Shown piece by piece: positions 1-8,204 of a stretch of 12,974 bases of DNA. The notes beneath the pieces are model-generated. The model made no database searches. It saw nothing but the letters and a program-made list of their open reading frames with translations, and was not told where the DNA came from. Every line of letters starts with the position of its first letter. Within the stretch, counting starts at the first letter, position 1. Both the position numbers and the translations under genes were made by a program. The DNA is from Blastocladiella britannica (lineage: Eukaryota > Blastocladiomycota > Blastocladiomycetes > Blastocladiales > Blastocladiaceae): contig MU625051.1 in NCBI GenBank assembly GCA_025349905.2, forward strand, positions 1 to 12,974, read 5' to 3'.

Positions 1-86
1 GGATTCGTGGGAAGTGGGCAAAATTTGGCGCCGACTTTGTTTCATTTTTCACGAAAAAGTCAATATTTAAAGCGTTTTTACAATCA
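1..86 (+). promoter_or_regulatory. Upstream region of the F-BAR/SH3 gene
   Basis: This is the visible part of the promoter and leader of the first gene. It holds an AT-rich TATA-like stretch at 62-71, only about 16-25 bases before the ATG, and an E2F/SBF-like motif TTTGGCGCC at 24-32. Both are read by eye; neither has been shown to act here. Confidence 0.35.
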
Positions 87-2637
87 ATGGCCCCAAGCGA
101 TGCCTCGGCCGCCCCGGCCCTTGCCAAGGCGGCCAGGGTCCTCTATTCGCAGCAAATCGCACGTCTCAACGAAAAGTCCACCAACGACAACGCCGTTTTG
201 GACCATTCCCGCGAGCTTCTCCGCAAATATTGCGAGATTGAAAAGGAGGCCGCAGAGCGCAAGGAGCGCCTTTGCAAATCCTACGCAAAACTGCACGTCC
301 AGCTATCGGCGACGGGGACCGCAAAGTCTCCTGCCGCGCAAAAGGCCGACGAGGATGGGTCGTCCTCAGCAACTGACGCAACTGCTGCGACACCCGATGT
401 GGATGGAGGCGCTTCCCGACCGGCGCTGCATGCATTTGGCACCATGGTACGCACGTTCGACACCGCCGCAAAGAACACGCTCCAAATGTGCGCTGCCGTG
501 CACGAGAACCTGGATCCCGTGCGCGAGTTTGTGGCGGCGAAAGCGTCCGACACGGCCAAGAGCATCGAGTCGTGGCGAACGACGACCGACGCAGTGACCT
601 CGGAATTGCTTATCCTCGCTGATCGTCGATCCAAATACGAAGAGGCCGCCAAGGCCGCCGACCACGCCACGAAAAAGCACGCCGATTTGCTTGCGGGGAA
701 AACGTCCATGATCAAGAGCGTCAAGGCGGCCTTTAGCAGTTCGACGGACGAGGAGCGGCTGGACAAGGCGGCGGCAAAGCTCACGGCCGCCAAGCGCGAG
801 CTCGTCATCTCGCGGAATGCGTACTTGCTGTCGTTGGCTTCCTCTAATGCTGCACAGTCGTCGTATTGGTATGGCTTTTTTTTTCTTCTTTGCCATTTCA
901 TATCCCCTTCTTTTTCCATGGGAACTAATAAAAATTGAAATGATGATGTACAGGGAAACGCACTTGCCCGACTTTCTCTGCCGACTCGATGGCGATTTCC
1001 ACCCGACGCTTGCGAAATTGTTCGCGTCCATGACCAACCGATTGGATGAGAATGCTCGCAATGCACTCGCCGGGATCGAGACCATTGCTAAGGAAGCGTT
1101 GCGCATTGATCGGGACGTTGAACAGGCCGCGTTCCTGGCCCGGAACGCAAAGTTTTTCCCTGGCGCGACGATCTTTGCCCATGACGCACCCGTCGGTGAC
1201 CAGGAGGCCACCACAACGCGCGTCCAGGTCGTGGACGATATTGCGCGCACCGAGCTGTCCACGTTGCTCGCCGATCTCATGAAGCGTCGCCAAATGACGT
1301 CAAAGGTCCCCCTCTACCTTTTTCTGTCCTTTGCTTTCATTTTGATTTACTTGTGGGCTGTGATCTCGTTCTGATTTTGTAGGAGCACGAGAAGGCATTA
1401 CGAGAGCTCGCTGGATTGGCAAAGATGGCCGAAGTGTACGAAAAGACGCCCAACTTTGGCGATGCTGCCACGTCCAAGGATGTATGCGTTCTCCCCTTCT
1501 GTCTTATTTTCATATCTTTGCTTCCCAGTTTGCTCACCGCAACCGAATATTCCAACACAGACAATGCTGACCCTCAGCCTCCAAGTCTCGGCTTTCTCGG
1601 TCCAACTGGCTGCGATTGAAGCCCAAATCTCGGCGCTCGAACAGGCGGGCATTTCCATCACTCAAGGCATTACGATGATCTCTGTTGTCTCGACCACCGA
1701 AGGCCTGGCCGACTTGGTTGCCAGTTCGTCCCGTCCACAAGTTGTTAAGCGCAGTTTTACCGCTTCCTCGATTGCGGACCTCAAATCTGCTCTCGTCCTC
1801 TACGACTATGACGCGCAGGAACCGAATGAGGTGAGTATGCGCGAGGGTGATACGCTTACTGTCCTCGAACCCGATCAAGATGGGTGGACAAAGGTACTGC
1901 ATTTTTTTTCTTTTCTTTTTTTGCTTCATTACTTGATATATTCACTCTTCCTTTTGTTTAAGGTAACAACCAATGGCAAGACGGGATTTGTGCCATCAAA
2001 CTACATCAAGGTCTCTGCAGCGCCGCCTCCCCCCAAGACTGCGCCGCCACCGATGGAAGCTCCCGCAACGATCTCTCGCCCATTGTCCAGGGCGGGAGCA
2101 ACTATGGTCACTGCCTTGTTTGACCACCACGCCGCCCAGGCGCAGGAGCTCTCGTTTGCCGCCGGTGACGAAATCCGTGTATTGGACACGCGGCCCGACG
2201 GCTCGTCTCCCACTGGCCCCGCGGCCGACTGGTGGAAGGGCACCAATGCTCGCACGGGCGAGACGGGCTTGTTTCCGTACGTGTTTACCCAGAACTGGGA
2301 GGCGGCGCTTTCGGACGCATCGCCGACGCCGCCGGTCCCGCCAATTCCGACCACCATGCCCACCTCTCCGCGCACGGGGCGGGTAAGGTCGACGTCGCGG
2401 TCGACCACGCCGAGATCGCGGCCCATGTCGACGGTGTCGGCGCTGTCGGGGGACACGGCGCAGCAACATGTCACGGCCATTTTCGACTATGCGGCCGGGG
2501 TCGCGGGCGAGCTGAATATGGCGGTTGGGGACTCGATTGCGGTTCTGTCGACCCGGACCGGATCGGACGCGTGGTGGGAGGGCCGCAACTTGCGTACAGG
2601 GGAGGTTGGGCAGTTCCCAAAGGACTACTGTTGTTGA
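87..2637 (+). CDS. BZZ1: Bzz1-like F-BAR protein with three SH3 domains
   Basis: Five exons are inferred: 87-868, 954-1305, 1383-1481, 1561-1893 and 1963-2637. They join in frame to 746 residues. Residues from about 10 to 370 are helical and charged like an F-BAR membrane-bending domain; around 243-265 the RNAYLLS stretch followed by YW and LPDFL resembles Bzz1. A possible coiled coil lies near 412-445. Three SH3 domains follow, at about 487-539 (ALVLYDY to FVPSNYIKV), 569-633 (ALFDHH, WW, GLFPYVF) and 689-746 (AIFDYAA, WWEG, FPKDY), with proline/serine-rich linkers between them. Known family members bind curved membrane at endocytic sites and recruit WASP and actin machinery; that role is inferred. 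Yeast Bzz1 has two SH3 domains, so three is unusual. The second intron has an atypical GTCCCC donor, chosen because it alone keeps the frame. The last SH3 ends right at the stop codon. Confidence 0.82.
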
Positions 2638-2722
2638 TGTAGAGTCGCTGTCTCAGTCCTGTCCGTCGGCACAAGAGTGTATGTACGACAATACGAATAT
2701 ATTTGCTGCTGCTAAACATCCA
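2638..2722. other. Convergent spacer between the F-BAR gene and IWR1
   Basis: Only 85 bases separate two stop codons on opposite strands, so both 3' UTRs and polyadenylation sites must lie here or overlap the neighbouring coding sequence. I see no AATAAA on either strand; the AT-rich stretch at 2692-2705 is the likeliest 3'-end region. Confidence 0.6.
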
Positions 2723-3637
2723 TCAATACCCTGCAAACCGCTTCTGGGGCCCCTCCCAATCGGAGCCGGACTCACTGTCGGACCCAGAGTTGGACGAATC
2801 GTCAAGATCAGAGTCGTGATGCAGCAACATGTCGTCGTCCTCGTCCGGGTAGTCGTTGGCAAAGTACCCCTCGTCGTTCGAGTCGGGATCGTCGTAGTCG
2901 CCCTCTTCGCTCGATGAGTCCTCGTCAAAGAGCAGCAGCTGTTCGAGATCGGCAGCAGCACTCGAGTCGTAGAGCAGGCGTGCTGCAGTGAGGGGAGCTG
3001 GTGTCTCGGGCCCGGCCTCAAAGACGGGGAGGTACTCGTCGAAAAGCATGCCACCATGCCCTTGGCTGTTGTCGTCGTCGTCCTCGCCGTCGCTAAGCTC
3101 CATGACTTCCCCGACAACTACGTGCGCATCAGAACGCGTTCCCGCAGTCGTCGTCATCTGGTCAATGTTGGCCTGCAACCCGGAGGCGGTTGCGTCGTCC
3201 ACGTCCTCGAGATGGAGGTATTGCTGGAGCATGAACGCGAATCCTTCCAGGTCAGTCAAATCCGACTTGTTCGTTACAGCTGGAACGACGGCCGGAATCT
3301 CGGGCACTTGTGCGACGGCACGGGCGCCGGCGCGTTCAGCCGTGACTTCCACGACCGAGTACTGCCCGCTGCTGTCCAGTTGCGCGGCCGCACGCGTGAC
3401 GCGCAGAACCACGCCTCCGCCGGGTGGTGGTGCGGGGTTTGCTGATACGTTATTAGCGGACGAGGCATGAACGACGCGACGAAAGAGTCGGGGAGCCGGG
3501 CCGCGGCGGGCGCGTTTGGCTGGTTCCGCTGCGTCGTCTCCAGTCGTGGAGGTCGAGAACTCGAGCAACAGCTCCTCGAGCGGCGCGTCGCCGCGTCGGC
3601 GCTTGAGGCGGAGCCGAGGTGCGTTCGTGCTCTCCAT
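2723..3637 (-). CDS. IWR1: RNA polymerase II nuclear import factor Iwr1
   Basis: A single-exon gene of 304 residues. The N-terminus has the family's basic opening (RLRLKRRRGDAP, residues 8-19) and a second basic patch near 40-45, matching the nuclear localisation signal of Iwr1/SLC7A6OS. The C-terminal third is strongly acidic and contains the family hallmark DSNDEGYFANDYPDED at 252-267. In yeast, Iwr1 binds assembled RNA polymerase II and carries it through the importin alpha/beta route into the nucleus; this role follows from family membership. The length is near that of the yeast protein. The sequence between about 60 and 240 is poorly conserved apart from an LQQYLHLED segment. The gene follows uS2m on the same strand with only 78 bases between them. 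A generic acidic protein is the alternative, but the paired N- and C-terminal motifs make Iwr1 likely. Confidence 0.85.
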   Translation of the reverse strand: MESTNAPRLRLKRRRGDAPLEELLLEFSTSTTGDDAAEPAKRARRGPAPRLFRRVVHASSANNVSANPAPPPGGGVVLRVTRAAAQLDSSGQYSVVEVTAERAGARAVAQVPEIPAVVPAVTNKSDLTDLEGFAFMLQQYLHLEDVDDATASGLQANIDQMTTTAGTRSDAHVVVGEVMELSDGEDDDDNSQGHGGMLFDEYLPVFEAGPETPAPLTAARLLYDSSAAADLEQLLLFDEDSSSEEGDYDDPDSNDEGYFANDYPDEDDDMLLHHDSDLDDSSNSGSDSESGSDWEGPQKRFAGY

Positions 3638-3715
3638 TCTTTTAAATATGACGCGTGGACTTGGACAATTTATACCATATATATTGAGGCAACCGAAAAA
3701 GAACAGGAAGGCAAC
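3638..3715 (-). promoter_or_regulatory. IWR1 promoter and uS2m 3' end
   Basis: These 78 bases must hold both the uS2m 3' end and the IWR1 promoter. On the - strand there is a TATA-like TATAAATT at 3667-3674 and an adjoining TATATAT stretch at 3675-3684, 30-45 bases before the IWR1 ATG. If a TATA-to-start distance of about 30 applies, the IWR1 leader would be almost absent. Confidence 0.45.
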
Positions 3716-4543
3716 TCAGACGGTGTGCGACCCCGCCCACGCGCTGTCCACGGGCTCCTCGGGAACAGCCAGTCGACGGGCCAGATCCTTCGCTTCCTTG
3801 GCACTGGCAGCGCGCACCACGGCGTCGCGACGCCCGTCCGCAGCGGCCTGGGCGAGCGCGCGTGCCACCAGCGCCAGCGACTCGGCGCTGTCGTCGTTCG
3901 CCGGCACCGGGTACGTCACCCAGCGCGCGTCGACGTCGGTGTCGACCACGGCAATGGTCGGGATGTTGAGCTTGCGTGCCTCCTTGACCGCGCGCAGCGA
4001 CGGCTTGGAGGTGATGTCGAGGATCACCAGCACGTCAGGTTTCGGCGCCTGGGCCGGGAGCGACCCGTCGCGGTCAAAGGGCGCCTGCCGGGCCACCACC
4101 ACCTGGTCGGTGTTGGTCAGTGTCCCGGGCACCCAGTCGTGGACGTAGTACTGCCCAGCGTGGACGGCCGCGTCGGCAGCCAGGGGACGAGCGTCGGGCG
4201 CGTGGCCGACAAACAGCACGATACCGCCGTTGGCCGACACCCGGCGCACAAAGTGTGCGGCACGACGCAGATGAGCCAAGGACTGGTTGGGGTCGATGAT
4301 GTGCAGGCCAGAGCGGGTGCCCAGGATGTACGGGGTGTTGGACGCGGTCCAGCGCGAGGGAGCGTGGCCGACGTGGGTGTTGGCGGCAATCAGGTCGGCG
4401 GTGGAGAGCTCGGACGCGCGCTTGAATTCGGTGGTGGTAGGACCAGTGCTCAGATTCTGACCACGAGCGAGGACGGCAGAAGCAACAGTCCATGGTCTCC
4501 GGGCGACCATACGACGCAGGACGGGCGAGGAGCGAGCAATCAT
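3716..4543 (-). CDS. MRPS2: Mitochondrial small-subunit ribosomal protein uS2m
   Basis: A single-exon gene of 275 residues. The first 34 residues are rich in Arg, Ser and Ala with no acidic residue, as expected for a mitochondrial targeting sequence. The rest is a ribosomal protein S2 domain: THVGH at 56-60, TPYILGTRSGLHIID at 70-84, the signature WVPGTLTN at 137-144, PDVLVILD at 169-176, and the second signature region from IPTIAVVDTD at 194 through PANDD at 214-218. Family members sit on the head/body junction of the small mitochondrial ribosomal subunit (Mrp4 in yeast). The first ATG is chosen because the basic presequence begins there; a second Met at residue 12 is possible. It diverges from CCT8 across 180 bases. 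I see no frame damage. A bacterial or plastid S2 is less likely given the presequence and nuclear setting. Confidence 0.95.
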   Translation of the reverse strand: MIARSSPVLRRMVARRPWTVASAVLARGQNLSTGPTTTEFKRASELSTADLIAANTHVGHAPSRWTASNTPYILGTRSGLHIIDPNQSLAHLRRAAHFVRRVSANGGIVLFVGHAPDARPLAADAAVHAGQYYVHDWVPGTLTNTDQVVVARQAPFDRDGSLPAQAPKPDVLVILDITSKPSLRAVKEARKLNIPTIAVVDTDVDARWVTYPVPANDDSAESLALVARALAQAAADGRRDAVVRAASAKEAKDLARRLAVPEEPVDSAWAGSHTV

Positions 4544-4723
4544 TTTTTATTTTTTGTCGTGTTGTTGAGGTTGAATTCTTCGTGGAACGCGCCAGAACAA
4601 ATCTTCAAGAAATTGCACGCCTCCTCCATCCTCTCTTCGCTGCAACCAGCTGCTTTGTCGCTTGTCAATCAAGTCAATCAACAACAGCAACCAAGCAACT
4701 AAACCAAGCAACTAATCACGACC
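4544..4723. promoter_or_regulatory. Divergent promoter of uS2m and CCT8
   Basis: This 180-base spacer lies between two divergent start codons, so it probably serves both genes. It has a T-rich run next to uS2m (4544-4557), a cluster of GAA and TTC units at 4573-4611 resembling heat-shock elements, a pyrimidine-rich stretch near 4620-4640, and a purine/CAA-rich stretch leading into the CCT8 ATG. The CCT8 start sits in a good context (ACCATGG). Confidence 0.55.
4689..4715 (+). repeat. Tandem 13-base repeat in the CCT8 leader
   Basis: The unit ACCAAGCAACTAA occurs twice in tandem with a 13-base period, ending nine bases before the CCT8 ATG. It lies in a CAA-rich segment typical of an unstructured 5' leader. 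Confidence 0.8.
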
Positions 4724-6490
4724 ATGGCCCTCCGCATCCCCAAGCTGCCGTCGTCGCAGATCTTCAAGGACGGCTACAAGGTATTTTATTTATACAGCAG
4801 CATACAAAGGATACCTGATCAATACCAAAAAAATGAATTAATAGCACCTCCAAGGCGTCGACGAGGCCGTCCTCCGCAACATTGAGGCAACCACCGAGCT
4901 CTCCAAGGTCGTCAAGACCTCGTTCGGCCCCAACGGCCGCAACAAGCTCATCATCAACCACCTCGAAAAGCTGTTTGTCACCTCGGACGCCATGACCATT
5001 GTCCGCGAGCTCGAGGTCGTGCACCCGGCCGCCAAGCTGCTGGTCATGGCCTCGTTCGCCCAGGAGGCCGAGATGGGCGACGGCACCAACCTCGTGACCA
5101 TCTTTGCCGGCGAGCTGCTGCGTAAAGCCGAGGAGCTGCTGCGGCTGGGCCTCCACACCTCCGACATTGTCTCGGGGTACGACCTGGCCTACAAGAAGGC
5201 TCTGGAGATCCTGCCCACCCTGGCGATCGGCTCGCTCGACGATCTCAAGGATCGCGACACGCTGCTGCGCGCGGTGCGCCCCTCCATCACCTCCAAGCAG
5301 TACGGCTACGAGGACGTGCTGTCGCCGCTCATTGTCGACGCCACCCGCGAGGTCATGCCCAACAACACCAAGGACTTTTCCGTCGACTCTGTGCGCGTCG
5401 TCAAGGTCCTGGGCGGGTCGGTCTTTGACTCGACCGTCGTCCGTGGGATGGTCTTTGGCCGTGAGCCCGAGGGCGCCATCAAGCGCGTCACCAAGGCGAA
5501 AGTGGCCATCTTCACCTGCCCGCTGGACATTTCGCAGACCGAGACCAAGGGCACCGTGCTGATCCACAACGCCGACGAGATGCTGTCGTTCTCCAAGGAC
5601 GAGGAGAAGCGTATCGAGGCCCAGCTCAAGGAGATTGCCGATGCCGGTGTCAAGGTTGTCGTGGTCGGGTCCGGGATTGGTGAGCTTGCTCTCCACTTTA
5701 TGAACCGATTTGGGATCATGGTGGTCAAGGTTCTGTCCAAGTTTGACCTTCGCCGTCTTGCCCGCGTGAGTGGTGCCGTCGCACTTGCTCGCATTGTACG
5801 TTTATATCTTTTTTCCATTTATTATTCTTCATGCTCATGAAATTTTGAAAGGGTGCCCCTCTCCCCGAGGAGCTAGGCTTTTGCGATGTCGTCGAGACCA
5901 TCGAGATTGGCTCGGACCGTGTCACCGTGTTCCGCCAAGAGGACGAAAAGACCCGCACCGCGACCATTGTGCTGCGCGGCGCAACACAGAACCAGCTCGA
6001 CGACATTGAGCGCGCGGTGGACGACGGCGTGAACGTGGTCAAGGCCCTGACCAAGTCGGCGCTGATCCTTCCCGGCGCGGGCGCGGCCGAGATGGAGCTG
6101 GCTCTGCAAATGCAAGCGATTGCCGCCAAGACCCCCGGGCTCAACCAGTACGCCATGTCCAAGTTTGGCGAGGCGCTTGAAGTGATTGCGCGCACGCTGG
6201 CCGAGAACGCCGGTCTCGATGCCACCGAGGTGGTGTCCAAGCTGTACGCGGCGCACCAGTCGGGCAACAAGGCCGCGGGCGTGGATATCGAGGCCGACAC
6301 CGCCGTCGACTCGGGCGTGCTGGCTGATGCGGGCGCCGCGGGCGTCATTGACTTGCTGGGCGTCAAGGCGTACGCGATCCGCATGGCATCGGACGCGGCA
6401 TTGACGGTGCTTCGCGTGGACCAGATCATCATGAGCAAGCAGGCCGGTGGGCCCAAGGTCAAGGAGAACAAGGGCTGGGACGAGGACTAA
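4724..6490 (+). CDS. CCT8: CCT chaperonin subunit theta (TCP-1 theta)
   Basis: Three exons are inferred: 4724-4780, 4845-5795 and 5852-6490. They join in frame to 548 residues, the usual length for this subunit. The nucleotide-binding motif is GDGTN at 97-101; the final Asn in place of the more common Thr fits theta. NHLEKLFVT (57-65), the RGATQNQLDDIERAVDDG region (378-395), PGAGAAEME (410-418) and LRVDQIIMSKQAGGP near the C-terminus all match CCT8. CCT is the cytosolic double-ring ATP-driven chaperonin that folds actin, tubulin and other clients; theta is one of eight subunits. The two introns are 64 and 56 bases, both in phase 0; the second uses an AAAG acceptor. It shares its promoter region with uS2m and converges on the syntaxin gene. 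Confidence 0.97.
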
Positions 6491-6611
6491 ATGTGCTTTA
6501 TTGAGACCTTTGATGTTTTTTTTACAAAAGAATGTACTTTTGACTCTCACTCCATAATACCTAATACCCATATGAAAAAGTGACTTGAATTAAGAATATA
6601 CATGTCGACAT
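6491..6611. other. Convergent spacer between CCT8 and the syntaxin gene
   Basis: 121 AT-rich bases separate the two stop codons. No gene is visible. The only canonical AATAAA is on the - strand next to the CCT8 stop (6497-6502). Confidence 0.6.
6497..6502 (-). terminator. Possible polyadenylation signal of the syntaxin gene
   Basis: AATAAA on the - strand, 110 bases past the syntaxin stop and just beyond the CCT8 stop. If used, the syntaxin transcript would probably end inside the CCT8 last exon and be antisense to it. Confidence 0.35.
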
Positions 6612-7964
6612 TTACTTCTTGTCACCACTGATGGCTTTGAGAATAGACGGCCAAAAGAACCACAGGACCACCGCAATGATCACAATAATCAAGAAGATGA
6701 GAAAGTACCACGACCACTTGATGGAGTCCTTGCGGGTCTCGATCGCTTGCTCCACCTCTTTCTCGCCTCGCTCGATGTTGACGGCGGCCTCCTCCACGTA
6801 CTCGACCACCTGGTTGATGGTATAGTCCTGCTGCTCAATCAGCGTGTTGAGGTCCAAGAACAGCTGCGCCAGCTCCGAGACGGTGCGCTCAATCAGCTCC
6901 AGCTCCACCTGGCGGTCCTCAACCTGCTGCAGTACACGACGGGCGTTCCCGTACCGCGAGCTCTGGAGCACCTGCTGGGCAAAGATCCCGCCGTGTCCGC
7001 CCGATGCCAAGTACTCGTCGAGGTCCTGCTCGGTGGCGTCGGGGGTCACGATCCGCATTTCGCGCAGCATGCGATCCCGCTGGGCGTTCCCGAAATCGGT
7101 CTCGAGCTGGTGGAACTCTTGGACCGCGGCCTGGTAGTTCTTCTTGAGGTTGGTGAGCTGGTTGGCGCACATGACGTAGTCGGCGGTGCCCTTGCGCAGC
7201 CGCGAGTGCTCGCCGTCGAGCGCATCGAGGTCGCGGCGGATCCGCTGCAGCGCCGACTTGGTCTGGGATGTGACCGCCTCGAGCTCGCGCTTGTTTTCGG
7301 CCGCCTGCGCCTCGGGGACCGCATCAAACGACCGCCGCTGGCACTGGGAAATGTATTGCAGGTCGTCTTTCACCCGGCGCAAAGTTTTGTCGAGGGCGGC
7401 AATGTCGTCCAGCAGCGCTGTCACGTCCCCGGCACCACCGGCGCCAGCGCCAGTACCGCCGCCAGAGGGAGGAGCAAACTGAGTAACGGGCCGCTGGACT
7501 CCGGCCGCCCGCAGCTCGGCCATTCGGTCGCGGCCGCCGCCACCGGCGCCACTGCTGACAGTGGATGACGGGGGACCGTACGACAACGAAGGGGGTGCGG
7601 GGGAGCCATAGTCATCGCGGCCGCCCCGGCTTCCTCCGCCATTGCGGGAAGACGAGTAGCCCGATGAAGCGGGTGGGTACTGCTGTGCGCCACTGTCCGG
7701 GTATCCGCCGTCCGAGTAGCCACCACCGCCACGGCCACCGGTAGCAGCGGCGGGAGGTGGGGGACCGCGGGACTGGGAGCGGGAGCGCTGGTAGGTAGCG
7801 GTGGCGGCGGGAGGGGCGTACTGGCGCATTGGCTGTTGCTGTTGCTGTTGTTGCGGGTAACCGCTACGGGACGAAGAGCCATTGCCACCACTGCCGCCGT
7901 AGCGCGAGGATGAGGGCTGTGGAGGGGGCCCGCGCGAGCGGTCGCGGTCGTCGTAGTATGACAT
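6612..7964 (-). CDS. SSO1: Syntaxin-like Qa-SNARE (Sso family) with a long disordered N-terminus
   Basis: A single-exon gene of 450 residues. Residues 1 to about 170 are low complexity: rich in Gly, Ser, Pro, Tyr and Arg, with a PQQQQQQQP run near 38-46. Residues from about 180 to 320 form the helical Habc regulatory region. The SNARE motif runs from about 345 to 412, with the ionic zero-layer glutamine at position 379 (IEQQ). A single membrane span lies at about 420-438, followed by a short tail (PSILKAISGDKK), so it is a tail-anchored protein. IVTPDATEQDLDEYLASGG just after Habc resembles the linker of Sso1/syntaxin-1. Family members pair with SNAP-25-like and synaptobrevin-like SNAREs to fuse secretory vesicles with the plasma membrane; that site of action is inferred from the closest family. 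Typical syntaxins have about 290 residues; the extra length is the disordered N-terminus. A glycine-rich start is also seen in some filamentous fungi. Confidence 0.9.
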   Translation of the reverse strand: MSYYDDRDRSRGPPPQPSSSRYGGSGGNGSSSRSGYPQQQQQQQPMRQYAPPAATATYQRSRSQSRGPPPPAAATGGRGGGGYSDGGYPDSGAQQYPPASSGYSSSRNGGGSRGGRDDYGSPAPPSLSYGPPSSTVSSGAGGGGRDRMAELRAAGVQRPVTQFAPPSGGGTGAGAGGAGDVTALLDDIAALDKTLRRVKDDLQYISQCQRRSFDAVPEAQAAENKRELEAVTSQTKSALQRIRRDLDALDGEHSRLRKGTADYVMCANQLTNLKKNYQAAVQEFHQLETDFGNAQRDRMLREMRIVTPDATEQDLDEYLASGGHGGIFAQQVLQSSRYGNARRVLQQVEDRQVELELIERTVSELAQLFLDLNTLIEQQDYTINQVVEYVEEAAVNIERGEKEVEQAIETRKDSIKWSWYFLIFLIIVIIAVVLWFFWPSILKAISGDKK

Positions 7965-8204
7965 GCTATAATGAGTGTATGAGTGGGAAGGTAATTAAAA
8001 TATTCGTGGCGGCACATTCGTAGTGGCAATGCCTGGCCCTCCCCTTCCCTTGGCAACTGGTCAGCCGACCAAGGGATTTTTTTTTTTTTTTTTTTTTTTG
8101 ATCGGCCCAACATCAGCAAACGTTCACTAAGCGGACCCCTCCGACGCTCCCAGCTCAAGCGCTTCAAGCTCCATAAGTACCAGTTACTACCAAATTTTAT
8201 TATC
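7965..8204. promoter_or_regulatory. Divergent promoter of the syntaxin gene and DED1
   Basis: The 240 bases between divergent start codons hold no open reading frame of note. The main feature is a run of 23 T near the middle. Poly(dA:dT) tracts of this kind exclude nucleosomes in fungal promoters; that role here is inferred. Confidence 0.55.
8077..8099. repeat. T23 homopolymer tract
   Basis: Twenty-three consecutive T on the + strand, about 105 bases before the DED1 ATG and about 113 bases before the syntaxin ATG. Its exact length may be unreliable in the assembly. Confidence 0.9.

Noticed and set aside
1894..1962. Reading straight through this segment as coding, giving a hydrophobic insert
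   Set aside because: GT and AG ends, a T-rich interior and SH3 continuity across the join make it an intron; retention is kept only as a finding.
3467..4702. Open frame of 411 codons on the + strand
   Set aside because: It lies antisense to IWR1 and uS2m, both supported by conserved motifs, and its own product shows no domain; high GC content leaves antisense frames open.
4764..5696. Open frame of 310 codons on the - strand
   Set aside because: Antisense to the well-conserved CCT8 exon 2 and without recognisable domains.
6747..7568. Open frame of 273 codons on the + strand
   Set aside because: Antisense to the syntaxin gene; Leu/Val/Gly-rich sequence is the mirror of helical coding sequence.
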